From the NCBI RefSeq assembly GCF_047948215.1, contig NC_134455.1, positions 161,492,575 to 161,556,574 on the forward strand: 64,000 nucleotides of DNA, in the 5' to 3' direction. Shown one piece after another: positions 45,201 to 57,910 of the stretch. The position numbers were made by a program, and so were the translations under genes. Numbering within the stretch: position 1 is the stretch's first letter; every line of letters starts with the position of its first letter. The stretch comes from Lycorma delicatula (lineage: Eukaryota > Arthropoda > Insecta > Hemiptera > Fulgoridae). The notes beneath the pieces are model-generated. The model made no database searches and had not been told where the DNA came from. It was given only the letters and a program-made list of their open reading frames with translations.

Positions 45201-46037
45201 TTTGTACACCAGATGACTTCCCTGTACGCCTATTAAATTACATGTACACATTTTTCGAAAATTAAAAGTACATAAAATTTTAATACGATTCTAAATTATA
45301 ATTTTAAATTAATATTATATAATCAGATGTTTCACCAATCTGATGTGAACATCATTTGACTTCCTTGTACGCTTATTAAATTACATATACACATTTTTAG
45401 ATAAAATTTTATTTCACTAATAACGTTTGATTTTTTTCATTTCTTTTTATTGGTTATTTAAATATACATTTTTTTTTACAATCAGAGGTTAATAATTATT
45501 AATAAACCAATATATTTAAATTAAAAAAAAAAAAGTTAAAAAAAGAAATGAAGTCGCATTTGAACGGATGGGCTTTCCCCTTGTAAGAACCAAATATTTC
45601 ATTAATTTAAATTTTATTTGGCTATAATTCTGAAACCAATAAAAATAAGTACCACTAATGATGTATCGTTGAAAAGTTCTCATGAGAGCTGATCACTGCA
45701 CTTAAGAAAAAGTAAAAAATTCAGTTTTTTTTTGTTAATTTTGGGCTTTTTTTGGACGCTTTTGGTCCAGTTGATTGCAATCAAAAGGGGAGGTGCACAA
45801 CTAGATCTTACAACGGTCCTAAATATAAAATTTCAAAATCCTATGGCTAATCGGTTTTGAGTTATACATCCGTACTTACATAAATACGTACGTACAAACA
45901 TACATACGTACGTACAGAAGTCAAGCCGAAACTAGTAAAAATGGTTTCAGGGATGGTCAAAATGGATATTTCCGTTGAAATCTGAAAACCGAAATTTTTC
46001 GCGATCACAATACTTCCTTTATTTCGTGCAAGGAAGT
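45201..46037 (-). repeat. Interspersed repeat family A, copy 2
   Basis: Most complete copy, reversed. The terminal ACTTCC...AAGGAAGT palindrome is at 46012-46037. The conserved core follows, then CTAGTTGTGCACCTCCCC at about 45787-45804, continuous where copy 1 is interrupted. The far end (TGACTTCC-TGTACGC-TATTAAATTACAT) occurs twice, at 45213-45245 and 45357-45390. Confidence 0.75.
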
Positions 46038-46366
46038 AAAAATAACTTAGGAAGCTTTAAAAAGAAGATAAATCTGCTATCAAATCGGATGAACAACTGA
46101 TGCGATTGAAGAAAACATTTATACGGTATTAAGTGCAATACACAGATACCGGCATTAAGAAATTATGATTCAAAATTAAAAGCTTTTTGAGATCTGGTCG
46201 TATGACTGGAAAAGATTAGTCGTATGAAAAATTGAAAAGAAACGCTTAAGCTAATTTAGAGGAGGAAAAGAACCGGAATGCGCTCGTATTATTCTTGAAA
46301 GAATAGTTAAAGGTAAAAGATGTAGCGATCGGTGATGGGAAGTGTAAAAGAATGAAAGATGGCAAA
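46038..46366. other. Short unassigned spacer
   Basis: No motif; lies between repeat A copy 2 and the SINE target duplication. Confidence 0.45.
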
Positions 46367-46382
46367 TACAGAGACCATGACT

Positions 46383-46681
46383 TTTCTTTCTTTTTCCTGT
46401 TTAGCCACCGGTAACTACCGTTTAGATAATTCTTCAGAGGATGAATGAGGATGATATGTATGAGTGTAAATGAAGTGTAGTCTTGTACATTCTCAGTTCG
46501 ACCATTCCTGAGATGTGTGGTTAATTGAAACCCAACCACCAAAGAACACCGGTATCCACGATCTAGTATTCAAATCCATGTAAAAATATCTGGCTTTACT
46601 AGGACTTGAACGCTGTAACTCTCGACTTCCAAATCAGCTGATTTGGGAAGACGCGTTAACCACTAGACCAACCCGGTGGGT
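46383..46681 (-). mobile_element. tRNA-derived SINE (family 2), copy 1, with 16-bp target duplication
   Basis: Flanked by TACAGAGACCATGACT at 46367-46382 and 46682-46697, a perfect duplication. On the minus strand the head reads GGTTGGTCTAGTGGTTAACG (A box TGGTCTAGTGG) and GCGTTCAAGTCCTAG (B box). A body of about 200 bp follows, with a tail GAAAAAGAAAGAAA. The 98-codon ORF 46246-46542 is an accident of this SINE and has a twin in copy 4. Confidence 0.9.
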
Positions 46682-46697
46682 TACAGAGACCATGACT

Positions 46698-49289
46698 GCT
46701 TGAAATTTATCTAAACGTCTCTACATCCACATTTAATGGAGTCAGCAGATGTAAATAAATAATTCAGAGAAATTCGATAATTTATTTGGAGTTATTAATT
46801 TTACACTTTAATAATTGGAGTTAAATTAATAAAAATAGAAAATAGTTTAGTTTTATTATGATCTTATTCAAATAACTTGACGTACAGTTATTGATAATTA
46901 TATAAATAACAACACATTTATAATATAGTATAAATGGTTAGCGACATAATAATTGAAGTTCGAGAGAGAAACACTAGAGGGGAGGTCATCAATCCAAACG
47001 TACGGCGAACTGCACGATAATTGTCACACGTTCTCATTAAAGATAACTTTTAACGATGTTTATTCGTTTAGTTCGTTTCATTAATTAAATTTCAGTTAAC
47101 TGCAATGCAACATAACTGTATACGAAAAACATTCTAAAATTCAAACGGTTTTTCAACTTATCTTAAAAAATAAAGTGAACATATAACTAAAGTTACTTAT
47201 GTACTTATATTTTACATTTTAAAATTGTATTTAGGGTCATAATTTTAAATATTTAAAACAGTTTTCTTTTTTGGTCAAAATGTTTCGTCATTTATATATA
47301 ATTAATATTCCATAAAAAAATAATTTAAATAAATCACTTAACGATTTAAATGATTTTTCGACCAATAGATTTACATTTAATCTTTTATTTTAATAGGGAC
47401 AATATCAATCAGTAAGTTAAAGAATTCTAATTAGATAAATTTGAATTCTTTTGCACAGCACACTCAAATGTTTTGCAACTTTTTTATTAGTAAAATTATT
47501 TTTTACTTTGTACCGATTTTAAAAATATTTATCTTCTCGTATAATAATTACACCACTATTATTTCATAAAATTATTAATTTTCTATTATAAAATGGACAA
47601 CTTATCTTTTTAATTTTTACACTTTAAAACTGTTTTGAAAAATGTATTCCCATGGTTTTCCTTAATCCTACAAAATTAATGCTGGAGCAATACTTTGCTT
47701 TTTCTATGAAATAGCAAACTCACCATTTCTGACGTAATTTATATACTGTGTAATTATGAATAAAGTATTTATTTAATAACATTTTTTTGAATATTTTTAC
47801 AAAGTTTAATTAATTATTGAATATAAACATACAATAATAATCGATAAAAAGTAATAATAGGAAATTATAGTTATAAAAAGCGGTATAAATAACGTATTAC
47901 AAAATAAATGATAACATGTAAAAATAACTTTACCAATTGTACTCACCGGAAAGAGTTTTAAATATAATTCTGATAAAAAATATTATATTTTTAATTATTT
48001 GCAATAATGAAAAGGTCGAATGAAAAAAAGGGCAAATTTTTAATCAAATTACTCTTTAAAACGTCTTTAGCGACTTTCATTTATGTTTTCTTTTTTTAGA
48101 GAGAATCTCAGTCATTTTTGCAATATCTACTCTTTAAATGTAAAAATATTTCAAAATTAAATTTATATAAAATATATATTATATATATTATGTTTTTTAT
48201 ATAGTATTATGTTTTTTAATATTAAATATTATATTAATAATAGTGACAGTCTATTATATAGGCCTATCCATTTGACCAACTGATCTCGAAAAATAATTTT
48301 AATTTAATATATGCAAAATTTGGTTCAACTGATCTATTTTTAAAAAATTACCGACGACACAAATTCAACGAAAGGGGGCACACTCATACATAGAGGAGTT
48401 TGAATTTTTAGAAATCAATCAAGCTATGAAAAATACTGAATATTTAAAAAAAAACTTAAAAATTATCATGGCTGCTTGCCGCATGACCTGCACAAGGAAG
48501 TAAATAAAAAGTTAAATGGCTAACATAAAAGTAATGAAACTTTTTGAATTATCATCTCTTCGTTAAGAATAGAGACAAGCCGGTTTTAATACTGCGATGA
48601 ATTTGAATGCGAACTAGTAAAGACTACGAGTTTAAGATTGTGTGTATGTGTGTGTACGTATTTGCAGGTGTTCGGAGACTAAACTTTTATATTTATTTAT
48701 ATTATAAACACTGAACAAATGTAGTCCTGTATGTCAAGTAAATTACATACAAATAGGTTGAAAAATACATCTAACAAACGTATTAACGTATTAAAGTGTA
48801 ACTTATACGTTTTGTTTTAGATACATTAAATTTAAACAACAAAACAAAACACAATTATTATAATTAAAATATTTACCTTTGAGAAAAGATTACACAAAAT
48901 TTCCTTTGAAGCAATTTTTTTTCTCAATAACAATTATGTTTACAATCGGCTCTCCTGCGGAGCCATAAGTAAGTTTCCTGGCAAAAACACGTGATAAGAA
49001 GGTCCTTAAGGAACCCCCGAGATAAATAATACACAATAAACAGTTGCACGCAAACTTAAAGTCAAATATGAAATTTCAAGCTCAGTCATAAATCACAAAC
49101 CATTAATTTCAGCACCATATAGTTCACAAAACAAACTTTAATAACAAATAAAAAAGAAAAAGAAAGAGAAGTAACAAGAAATTAGATACACCACTAAACT
49201 TGACGGTGTTAGATTCCAAACTGTTACGCAGACCCTAAGTCGAGTACATGGACTCGTTTGAACCGTCGGACGTCTCTGCTGTTATCGAC
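46698..49289. other. AT-rich stretch, nothing recognised
   Basis: No supported gene, element terminus or strong inverted repeat in 2.6 kb. Confidence 0.55.
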
Positions 49290-50075
49290 CAATTTTGTAT
49301 AAAAAAATTCCTTTCGGCACGCCGGAAGACGGAGGTAGATTTCACCGGTGTTAAGTAGGAGATAAAAAATATTTCCACTTTGAAGTTAAGAAAAACTTCA
49401 AATTTACTCAATACGACAATGGTTGCATGTAAAAATAGTTTCACATGTTTAGTATACGATAAGCTCCATCTTCTTACAATTCTAGGGACATTTTGGTCAT
49501 CCCTTGCCGTAAGAGTTGGTCTTATCAAAACTTGTTTCAAACAAATGTTTTAGGTAATGTTTAGAAAACTAACGACCATTTTAAACTGATTCGATCCTGA
49601 GCCTATTAAGGGAAGTATGGTTTTTTTGTCTTCAAAATCCCATTATTTCCACTCTCTGAGCCAATGGTTGATGATATCAAAAAATCTTACTTAGATAAGA
49701 CTTAGGCCCTTATCCAAGGAATAGTAAGAACATTAGACGAATTCGATATTTTACTTAATGAGAAAGTTATAGAGATTTTTTTTTCCGAGAAGCCCCCACC
49801 CTATTTCCAACCCCATGGTTTGATTTTGGCTGTTAACAAACTCGACCGAGATTTTCGGACGAGTTATTTCTATGGAATAATTTGAAAGTGATTGGCGCAA
49901 AATAACGGCAGTTATCGTGTCCACAAGAAAGTGAAATATATATATTTAAATGTATATATAAACTTTTGAGCTGATGGTGGTTTTGGTGTCTGGGGGTTGT
50001 GAAACGCGAACACATGTCGAAATATTCCGGAAGTCGAATCATGGTACCCATTAAAATAGGTATGAAACCTACCTA
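49290..50075 (+). repeat. Interspersed repeat family B, copy 1
   Basis: About 790 bp aligned end to end with 59132-59886 in the same orientation. Shared landmarks are CTTTCGGCACGCCGGAAG, TCATCCCTTGCCGTAAG, GAATTCGATATTTTACTTAA, ACGGCAGTTATCGTGTCCA and GGAAGTCGAATCATGGTACC. No frame is conserved between the copies, so it is probably a non-coding element or a UTR of a larger element. The two minus-strand ORFs inside (from 49540 and 50051) are not conserved in copy 2. Confidence 0.85.
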
Positions 50076-51061
50076 AAAGTTATACAATGTTTATAAATAA
50101 TATTCTTTTGTCTATTTCTGTTGAAGACAGATTTAGGTATACGAAACTTTTGTCTTCAAAACCTGACTCCGGTCTTAAGCAGAGCACCTATTCGGTATTA
50201 ATATGAAAAAATCATAAAATTTTGTGATATAAGCGAATACGCGTAATGAAACCAATTGTTTAAGAGGGTATACCACCGTAGGCCTAATATTTTAAAGCTT
50301 GGACAATGTTAGCCCTAAGGGGTATAATTAAATTTTATTATATTTTCTAAAAAGGTGGAAAATTTTTCTATATTTTTCACTTTCGTTGTTGAATATGCAT
50401 TATTGATTTGCCTGATGTCAATTTATTGAAGAAAAGTAACAAATTTTGTCGAGAAAGAAAGGAATTTAAGAAAATTTTCACTGTTTCAAAAAAGTTTATT
50501 TTATTAAAATTAAGAAAGCATTATGAATGATTACTATCAATAAAAGAACATAGCCTACTTTGCTGATTTTAAGACATAGTGTTAGCTAACGGAAATGAAG
50601 TTATGAAATTGTAAGATTATTCTTAGTTCAAGTAGTATATAACTAGAAATTATTAAACTTATTTACTTTCAATAATTGACATTTAGATTAATATTATTGC
50701 TGTTAAGGAGTCATAAGGTACGTTATTAAATTTATAAATAGTAAAAGTAAAAAAAAATTAAACCTATTTACAATCTTATGATTTTTTACTACTAACTGAT
50801 TTCTAACAAAAAGTAACAACAACAATCTTATAGTAAAAACACAAAGATTAGTTAGATTATTATTACCTAAGGGTGTAAGTATATTAGAAGGCAGGAAACG
50901 GTACTTAATTCATATTGTTATATCCATTTATAGATCAAATTAGGTTAAATAAAAAACAGGTACTTACGTATTAGCTCGTCGACCAGTGAATTGCAGACTT
51001 TTGACTTATTGCTAATAACACCCGATATAACCATTATATTATCATTTTCATAACCATTTAT
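50076..51061. other. AT-rich sequence, nothing recognised
   Basis: No element or gene feature found. Confidence 0.55.
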
Positions 51062-51252
51062 TTAAAAAATATAATTTAACCAAACTTAACCTACTCTCGC
51101 TTTTCTCGGTAACTTGACTAATTAACACAGTAATGTTTTGGGTATTTAAATAATAAATTCAGTAATTATTGCAATTATTTATTATTTAAATAATCCAAAC
51201 ATTACTGTTAATTAGTTGAGGTTAGCGAGCGTAGGTTGAGTTATATAATATA
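51062..51252. mobile_element. MITE-like fold-back, ~190 bp
   Basis: Left arm 51062-51160 and right arm 51172-51252 are inverted copies (for example CTAATTAACACAGTAATGTT against AACATTACTGTTAATTAG). The short centre is AT-rich. Arm identity is roughly 75-80 percent by eye. Non-coding. Confidence 0.8.
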
Positions 51253-53152
51253 ATTATATCTATAATTGTAAGCAATAACGCTTATGTTTTTAATATGTAA
51301 AATATGTTAACATTTCTGTAACTTTGAAGTATTTTCAATGTTACGGAATCATTATCATTATGGTCGGCAGGCTAATACGCAAGTACCAAAAAAAAAAACA
51401 AAAAACAAAACAATTACTGTTATAAAATAAATAAATATTTTCATTTTTTAAGAGGTTATGTTTCATACTTTTATACATCTATTATCTTTTTTTTTTGACC
51501 ACCCTAAAACTTTCTCGAAAACACAAAATTTTGCACATTCTGTGTTAGAAAGTCAGAATTTTACATATACGAACATAGCGAACGGAAGATAGGAAGAATG
51601 AATTCGGGATGCGAGAGCGGTAGGGTCTAGGTTTGATCTTACAGAGGAATCCCAAAAATGAATTAGGAACTTTTAAGTTTTCACAAAATTTGTTTCATTC
51701 AATATTTTTTCCCTGTAAAAGGTTTTGTTGAATGTTTTATGTTCAAAACAAGCAAGAAGTAGTAGAAACTCTATGTCAATTTTACACAATCATGAGTCAT
51801 TTAATTTCATTCTTTGAGGAAATCATTCTTACTGATGGCGAATATTTTTCTTTTGCAGAAAAAAAATCTATGTTATTTCAGACTGTAGTATAAATAGGAG
51901 GGCCTATTTATATATTTTACTGTTATATAAAGCTTACCACAGTATTATTACGGGCTCTCATCTACAGATATTCGTCATGGTTAATGGTAGAGATATTATT
52001 TTGTTAAGAAAAGCGGAATAAAATTTGACAGTTGAGAAATTTCTATCAAGAATGTATTGTTGCGCATGACCTGTTTCTAGGCCGGTTAGCTTAGAAAGAT
52101 ACATGGGGGATAGTAAATCCGCAGGCGATTAACAAGGTGTCAGCAAAACCTACAAGTTTCTCACATCTATTTATTATTATTACTTTTTTTAACTATCCTA
52201 CACACTGAAGCAATTTAAGTATGTGCACTTCGCGGTTCATAATTGAACCAAGAATAAATGAAAATTGCACTGTATAATGTAATTTAAAAATTAAAATTTA
52301 GTACATTATTTGATTCTTGATGATGTTTTTTTAAATAACAATAATTCGGTAAAAAAAAAACAAAAAAAAAACAACAAAAACAATTTTAATTTAAAATGAT
52401 ATAGTATGCACTTTAATACCAACAAGAAAATGAAACATCACAACCTGAAAAAAAAAAGTTGCCCTGATTGGATATTTCTACTTTGAGCATATGGATATAA
52501 TATTCTTGTAAAACTTCACCATTTTCTTAAATTTCTTAATCTGTCAGTTTATTATTAAATTCGTACAATTCTAAAGAAAATTATGGGATATTTTACCTCG
52601 ACCAGGAATGAAAAGTTAGCTGCGTTTTGTTTTAAAAATTTCCCTCAGGATCTGCTTTCTCTAGACCAAAAATAATTTTTATATTTTCTTAATTAAGGCA
52701 TATTTTATAAACAAAATAATAAAGCATAGTATATCAAAAATGCATACTAAAATTCCGCACATAATTATGGGAAGAGCAGTTATCTAAAGCTGAACAATCA
52801 ATTACAATTTTTTTTTTAACTTCGTATGTAATATTATAAGAAAAATAACATTTTAACTATTTCATCAAGTATCTTGGAAATAACAATTAAAAAAAAACAA
52901 AACAATTATATTATTAAACACAAAATATACATGTGTACATATTGAACTCCTGATGCCCCTTAGATTTTAAACTTTGCTTAATTAATGGTAGAGATATTAT
53001 TTTGTGAAGAAAAGCGGAATTTTCTTAAAATGTGCGAGAATAACTACTTTTAGGGTAATTATTTTTTGTCAAAACTGTTCCTTAATGATCTCATATACAA
53101 TTTATTTACTATGAAAAAAATGGACTACAACATAGGTATATAGCCCACTATA
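51253..53152. other. AT-rich stretch with a 39-bp direct repeat
   Basis: TTAATGGTAGAGATATTATT and the following 19 bases occur at 51981-52019 and 52982-53020 with one mismatch. Otherwise no gene or element is recognised. Confidence 0.55.
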
Positions 53153-53232
53153 CGGTCGGTGGTAAACTAGTGGTCGTAAATCATTTGTTTAATAGCTGAT
53201 TTTCAAAGTCAAAGACAGATTTTTGTTTCTAA
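53153..53232 (+). mobile_element. SINE family 2, copy 2, head fragment
   Basis: GGTCGGTGGTAAACTAGTGG and following bases match the tRNA-like head of the other copies in decayed form; truncated by the next repeat. Confidence 0.45.
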
Positions 53233-53640
53233 CTAGCAGACCCGGCAATGCTTCGGTATTGCTAGATTTGAGTATATACATATAGATTAAATGAATACAA
53301 TTGAAAGTTTGATGAAACATTAAAAAACTGAACATTACGGAACTTCAAAAAATTTAACATTTCACTTTATTAGTCAGAATGTAAATAAATCAAACAGTCA
53401 AAACAGCACTACCTATCGGATTTAATTCAAACTACTCTCTAAACACAGTCGGTTCAAAATACGCCTAACTTTCTTTCTACTGGCCATATCGAGGATTTAA
53501 ATAACTTTAAACCTTCTGCGGACACCGCGGACTATTTTTGAAAAAACCCGCGCGTAAATCGGTTCAGTAGTTTTTTATTCCATAGCGGACACACACACAA
53601 ACATTGGCTTTTATACATATAGAAGAAGAAATTTTGTTTG
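53233..53640 (+). repeat. Unclassified arthropod-type repeat (ACCCGGCAA...CAAACATTGG)
   Basis: Begins AGCAGACCCGGCAATGCTTC and ends with GGTTCAGTAGTTTTTTATTC, CACACACACAAACATTGG and TTTTATACATATAGAAG. This order is common in arthropod genomes. I cannot settle the class (RTE-derived or Helitron-like are both possible). Non-coding. Confidence 0.5.
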
Positions 53641-53917
53641 TATATTTGTTTGTTTCGTAAATATCTCGACACCGACGCCACCTAACGGATATAGTTTTTG
53701 CAAAAATATTTCTTTTCACATAACTAACATATAATCTGAATATGATCCAAATCGTACCATAAGTGCAATTTTTCCAAACATATCAACCCCAGCACCACCA
53801 AATCCAGACTAATTAAAAAATCTTCGTGGACGTGCGCGTAACAACTCACCGAAGTGTCATTGAAATCGGGCGAATGGTACAGGAACGCATACGGGACAAC
53901 AAAAAACATTCATTTTT
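53641..53917. other. Short unassigned spacer
   Basis: Moderate G+C, no motif; may be another fragment of a repeat. Confidence 0.35.
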
Positions 53918-54424
53918 ACTCCCTTGTACGAAGTACAAGGAAGTATTGTAATCGCGAAAAATTTCTGTTTTCAGATTTCAACAGAAATATCCATCTTGAC
54001 CATTCCTGAAACAATTTTGAATAGTTTCTGCTTGATGTCTGTACGTACGTCCAAACAGTTTGTATTTTGGTATTTTTCTTAACTGTAGCAATACGTTCTC
54101 GTTGAGTGCTTTTCAACGATATGTCTAAAGTGGTACTAATTTCATTGGTTCCAGAGTTATAGCCCAATAAAAATTTAATCGATGAAATTTTTGGATCTTG
54201 CACGGGGAAGGGACATCGGTTCGAATACGACTTCGATTCCTTTTTTTTAATTTAAATATATTGATATATTAATAATTATTAACCACTGATTGTAAAAAAA
54301 TATATATATATTTAATAAATAATAATTCAATAACAAAAAAAAAAATTAGACAAAGAATGTAATAAAAAATATATGTAATTTAATAAGCATACAACGAAGT
54401 CATGCGGTGTCTACATCAAATTTA
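53918..54424 (+). repeat. Interspersed repeat family A, copy 3
   Basis: The start has the clean palindrome CCTTGTACGAAGTACAAGG, followed by the conserved core (AATCGCGAAAAATTT). The far end (AATTTAATAAGCATACAACG and GTGTCTACATCAAATTT) abuts an AT microsatellite. It is shorter than copy 2 through internal loss. Confidence 0.75.
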
Positions 54425-54434
54425 TATATATATA

Positions 54435-54498
<64 letters not shown>

Positions 54499-54502
54499 TA
54501 TA

Positions 54503-54533
<31 letters not shown>

Positions 54534-54536
54534 GAT
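54425..54536. repeat. (AT)n microsatellite
   Basis: Slightly interrupted TA run; source of the Tyr/Ile repeat ORF at 54407-54595. Confidence 0.95.
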
Positions 54537-54790
54537 ATAGATATTCCCTACGATTTTTAACTATTAATGACTTAATTATGAAATACTTAGAGTAAAATTG
54601 TGAAAAAGATTAAAATCATCAATAAAAAAAATTCGTGGCCAATTTGATCCCTTGATCAAATTAACTTTTTTCCATAAAAATTTTGCAGCATTAGAAGAAT
54701 AATTTTGAAAAAAAATCAAATTTAATGATAAAATCCTTTGGGTTTCGTTGACCCTTGACCAATGCGATTTTTATCATCAAAATTAAAACG
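54537..54790. other. Short AT-rich spacer
   Basis: No feature beyond short repeated ATCAAATT words. Confidence 0.4.
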
Positions 54791-55033
54791 CCCTCCGGTC
54801 TAATCTAGTGCAAACTCGTCGTCGCAAATGACTTGTTTAACAGCTCTGGTTCTGAAGTTCAAATCTTAGTAAAAGTTAATTAATTTTATAGGGATTTGAA
54901 TTCTAGACTGTTGATACCGATATACTTCGGTGGTTAGGGTTTAGTTAACAATACATCTCAGGAATGGTCAGCCTGAGTCTGTACAAGACAAGACCTAATT
55001 TACGTTTCATACATATCATCTTCATCTCATTGT
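54791..55033 (+). mobile_element. SINE family 2, copy 3, decayed
   Basis: Head CCCTCCGGTCTAATCTAGTG, B-box region AAGTTCAAATCTTAGTAAAA, body with TACATCTCAGGAATGGTCAG and TGTACAAGACAAGACC. More diverged than copies 1 and 4; no target duplication seen. Confidence 0.75.
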
Positions 55034-57910
55034 GGTCGGGGGGAGGGGGGTTGCTTACGGTTCACTGGTTGACCAGATTGCAACGTACATATTTATATAT
55101 AAAAAAAAATTAGGTGTATATTTATTTTATTAACAGCTGTACGATTCACAAAAAATTAAGTGATAATTGAATACAAACAAATTTAGAAAAGAACATATTT
55201 TAAAACAGGTCTTGTATCGCTTATTTATGAATGCGTACTGTTGGGATAAGTGTTTTTAAGTCTGTGTAAACACAGACGTCATCGGTTGTTGTACGAAGTA
55301 TAATCAGGGTATCAATCTGACATCAGAAATGAAACACAAAAGACCCCCATTTTATTTGATAAGTGATCTTATTAATTAATTCTCAGGGAAACATATTTTT
55401 ACAAAACCAATAAAAAGAGATTAAAAGTAAATAATTTAAACAAATAAAGATGCAACCCGTTTAAACAAAACTAAAAAGTTAAATTTTTTCTCGTTAAATA
55501 TAAGAGTAGGAACGGGATGCAAATTTTATTTTTAAAACAAATAATCTTGTAAAAGACAATTTTAACAGATGTATAAGTGTCTGGCCAAAACGAAATTTAC
55601 AGGATTTTGATGCGCAACAGGAATGATAATAGTTGGGTTAATTAGATCACAGCGTTTACGTATGGGCGTATAATACGACATTCACTAAATTATTTCAGTC
55701 ATTTTATATATATATATATATATATCTTTCCAAACACTTTCTATCCGGCATATTTTTGAATATCTAAAAGGAAATTTTGTTCTTGCTGGACTGTAAATTT
55801 GTTCATAAAACTTTTATTTTCAATACAATTATTTGCTTTTAAAATAATTCTTATTACTTTTTTATAGAAGTCACTATTGACTTCACCGTTCAAAAAATGT
55901 GATATTTTCATAATTTCATCTGATATCGTGGTATGAGGTGGTAGATTGAATATTTGATGGGATTATAAAAATATTAGTACAATAGTTGTACCTTAAACAC
56001 CTATCTCAACATTTATATCCTACAAAAATAAAAAATTATTTTAGCAATAAAAATAATCAAGTGCACGATTAATAAAGTGATGGTGAGAGGACGAAAGTAA
56101 ATTCATTTCCACAGATATCCTACAGCATTGACGTTAGGATTACTTATTAGACATCCGGCCATGAAAATAAGGCCAAATACTCCTACCAAAATATGAAAAA
56201 CAGGAAAATATTTGCTTAAAAACACACTAAAAAGTTATTTCGTACTACAACTAATTTCACTTTTATACATTAACTTCAAAATTATATAAATATTTTTATG
56301 AAATGCCTAAGATTTTACATTGCAGTTCACTCTTTACCTGCTGAACGGTTTTGTCGGGTATTCCACTTGTCACAAAATTCCGGTGAGGAATGAGACTGTT
56401 TCTTTAGTGAACCTGTTCTCGGGTGGTTCTTTAATTTTTGTAGGAAAAACAATTAACTGAAAAAAATTATCTCATGCAGCGTATACTTGGACAGGTTAAT
56501 GTAACGTCGTCAATCGGTAATCTGTTGTTCACATCCTCGGTAAAAATTTACCGATTTCCCGAGTAGTAGTACTACCAGTGTAATAATTTCTGGTTTGATT
56601 TTTCTTGTGCCGCAGTTCCTTCGAACGCTCTTTTCACTTCCCCGAGAGTTTTTCTTATTGTCGATCCCTTGTTTCTCGTTTTGATTTCTATAAGGTTAGG
56701 TCGAGTTAATTTTTTTTTTTTTTTTGTTAACAGAAATTAGTGGAATGGGAAAAATAAAATTATTTTTATTTGTGTTTTATGTTTCCTTATCTGTATTTAT
56801 TTATTCTTTTAAATTATTTTTTTTTACTGATTATCTTTAACGGGTTAGTACTGATTTATGTGTACTTTCAAACTAGAGAAGATAAACATTGCATTCAACG
56901 AAAATCAAGCAGAAGTATTTTTTCTTTTTATTTATTTGACTGTAATCATGCAATAGTTAATAATATAAAATTTCTTTCAGTATTATTCCTGATGATAAGA
57001 GAGATTAGATATAATAATAAAAATGTATTTAATTTTGTAAATATAATTTTAAAATTGATGAGTGCAATAGCAATCGGTCATAAGGTAAGAAAAGTGCTTA
57101 TCAGTGTAACAGAAAACTGTTCATTAGGCAAATGGCCTTTCCTGTTCGTTGCCGTATCCTGCTTTTTAACCCGACCGACCGACTGATGTAACACTACTGT
57201 TCCCCTCACCGCTGGCATGACCAACTGGATATTAAATCACTCTCGTTTCAAGTTCGGTCGCTGTCGTACCCTGCGTTTACTTCAACTACTACCGAAATAG
57301 CTATTCACGCAAAATGTAAAGCATCAGTCTCTGAACTTTAATAGTTTTAATGCACTTTGAAGTAGATATTACGTACGAGCCAACATCATAAAGTGAACAA
57401 TTTAATTAGCATACGTTCGTTTGCACAGTTCTCATTCAGATCGCTTTCACAAAGGACAGCCTTTCACAAAACTGAAGGTCTGCAAATTGTTGATTATATT
57501 CGCATCGGTTTCAGAATGTATTTATAAATTTAAAGCTGCACTGTTATCGGTCTACGTAGATACATTTAGAATTACTAATTATATTAAAATCTATAATCTC
57601 AATAAATCCGTCAAATGAATTTCAAAACGTTTAGCAGTACGGTGTTCAATTTCATATACGAATGAACGCAAATACTTTACTACAATTATAAGGATTAGAA
57701 GGATATTTATCTTTCATGCATTCAAATAACAAAAAGACAAGAAAAATGACCTGATTCTATAAAATTAAAATTAAATCTATAATTCTTTGAAATAAATTTA
57801 TTTCGAGTTCCAAATGGATAATGTTTTAAATGAGGGTGTGTACTTTTTATTTCAAAATAGAACATTATTAGTGGTTTTAACTCGTAACTCTATAATCGCT
57901 TCCAAAGAAG
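55034..57910. other. AT-rich stretch, nothing supported
   Basis: Contains a G-run (55038-55050), a TA microsatellite (55706-55726) and poly(T) (56710-56725). GC-richer patches occur at 56330-56430 and 57120-57300. The 138-codon frame 56770-57186 is a hydrophobic Phe/Leu/Ile-rich product of AT-rich DNA with no domain. Confidence 0.5.

Noticed and set aside
54407..54595. Tyr/Ile repeat protein
   Set aside because: Product of an AT microsatellite.
56770..57186. 138-codon hydrophobic ORF as a membrane protein
   Set aside because: Composition is Phe/Ile/Leu/Lys as expected from AT-rich DNA; no homologous pattern, no promoter or splice evidence.
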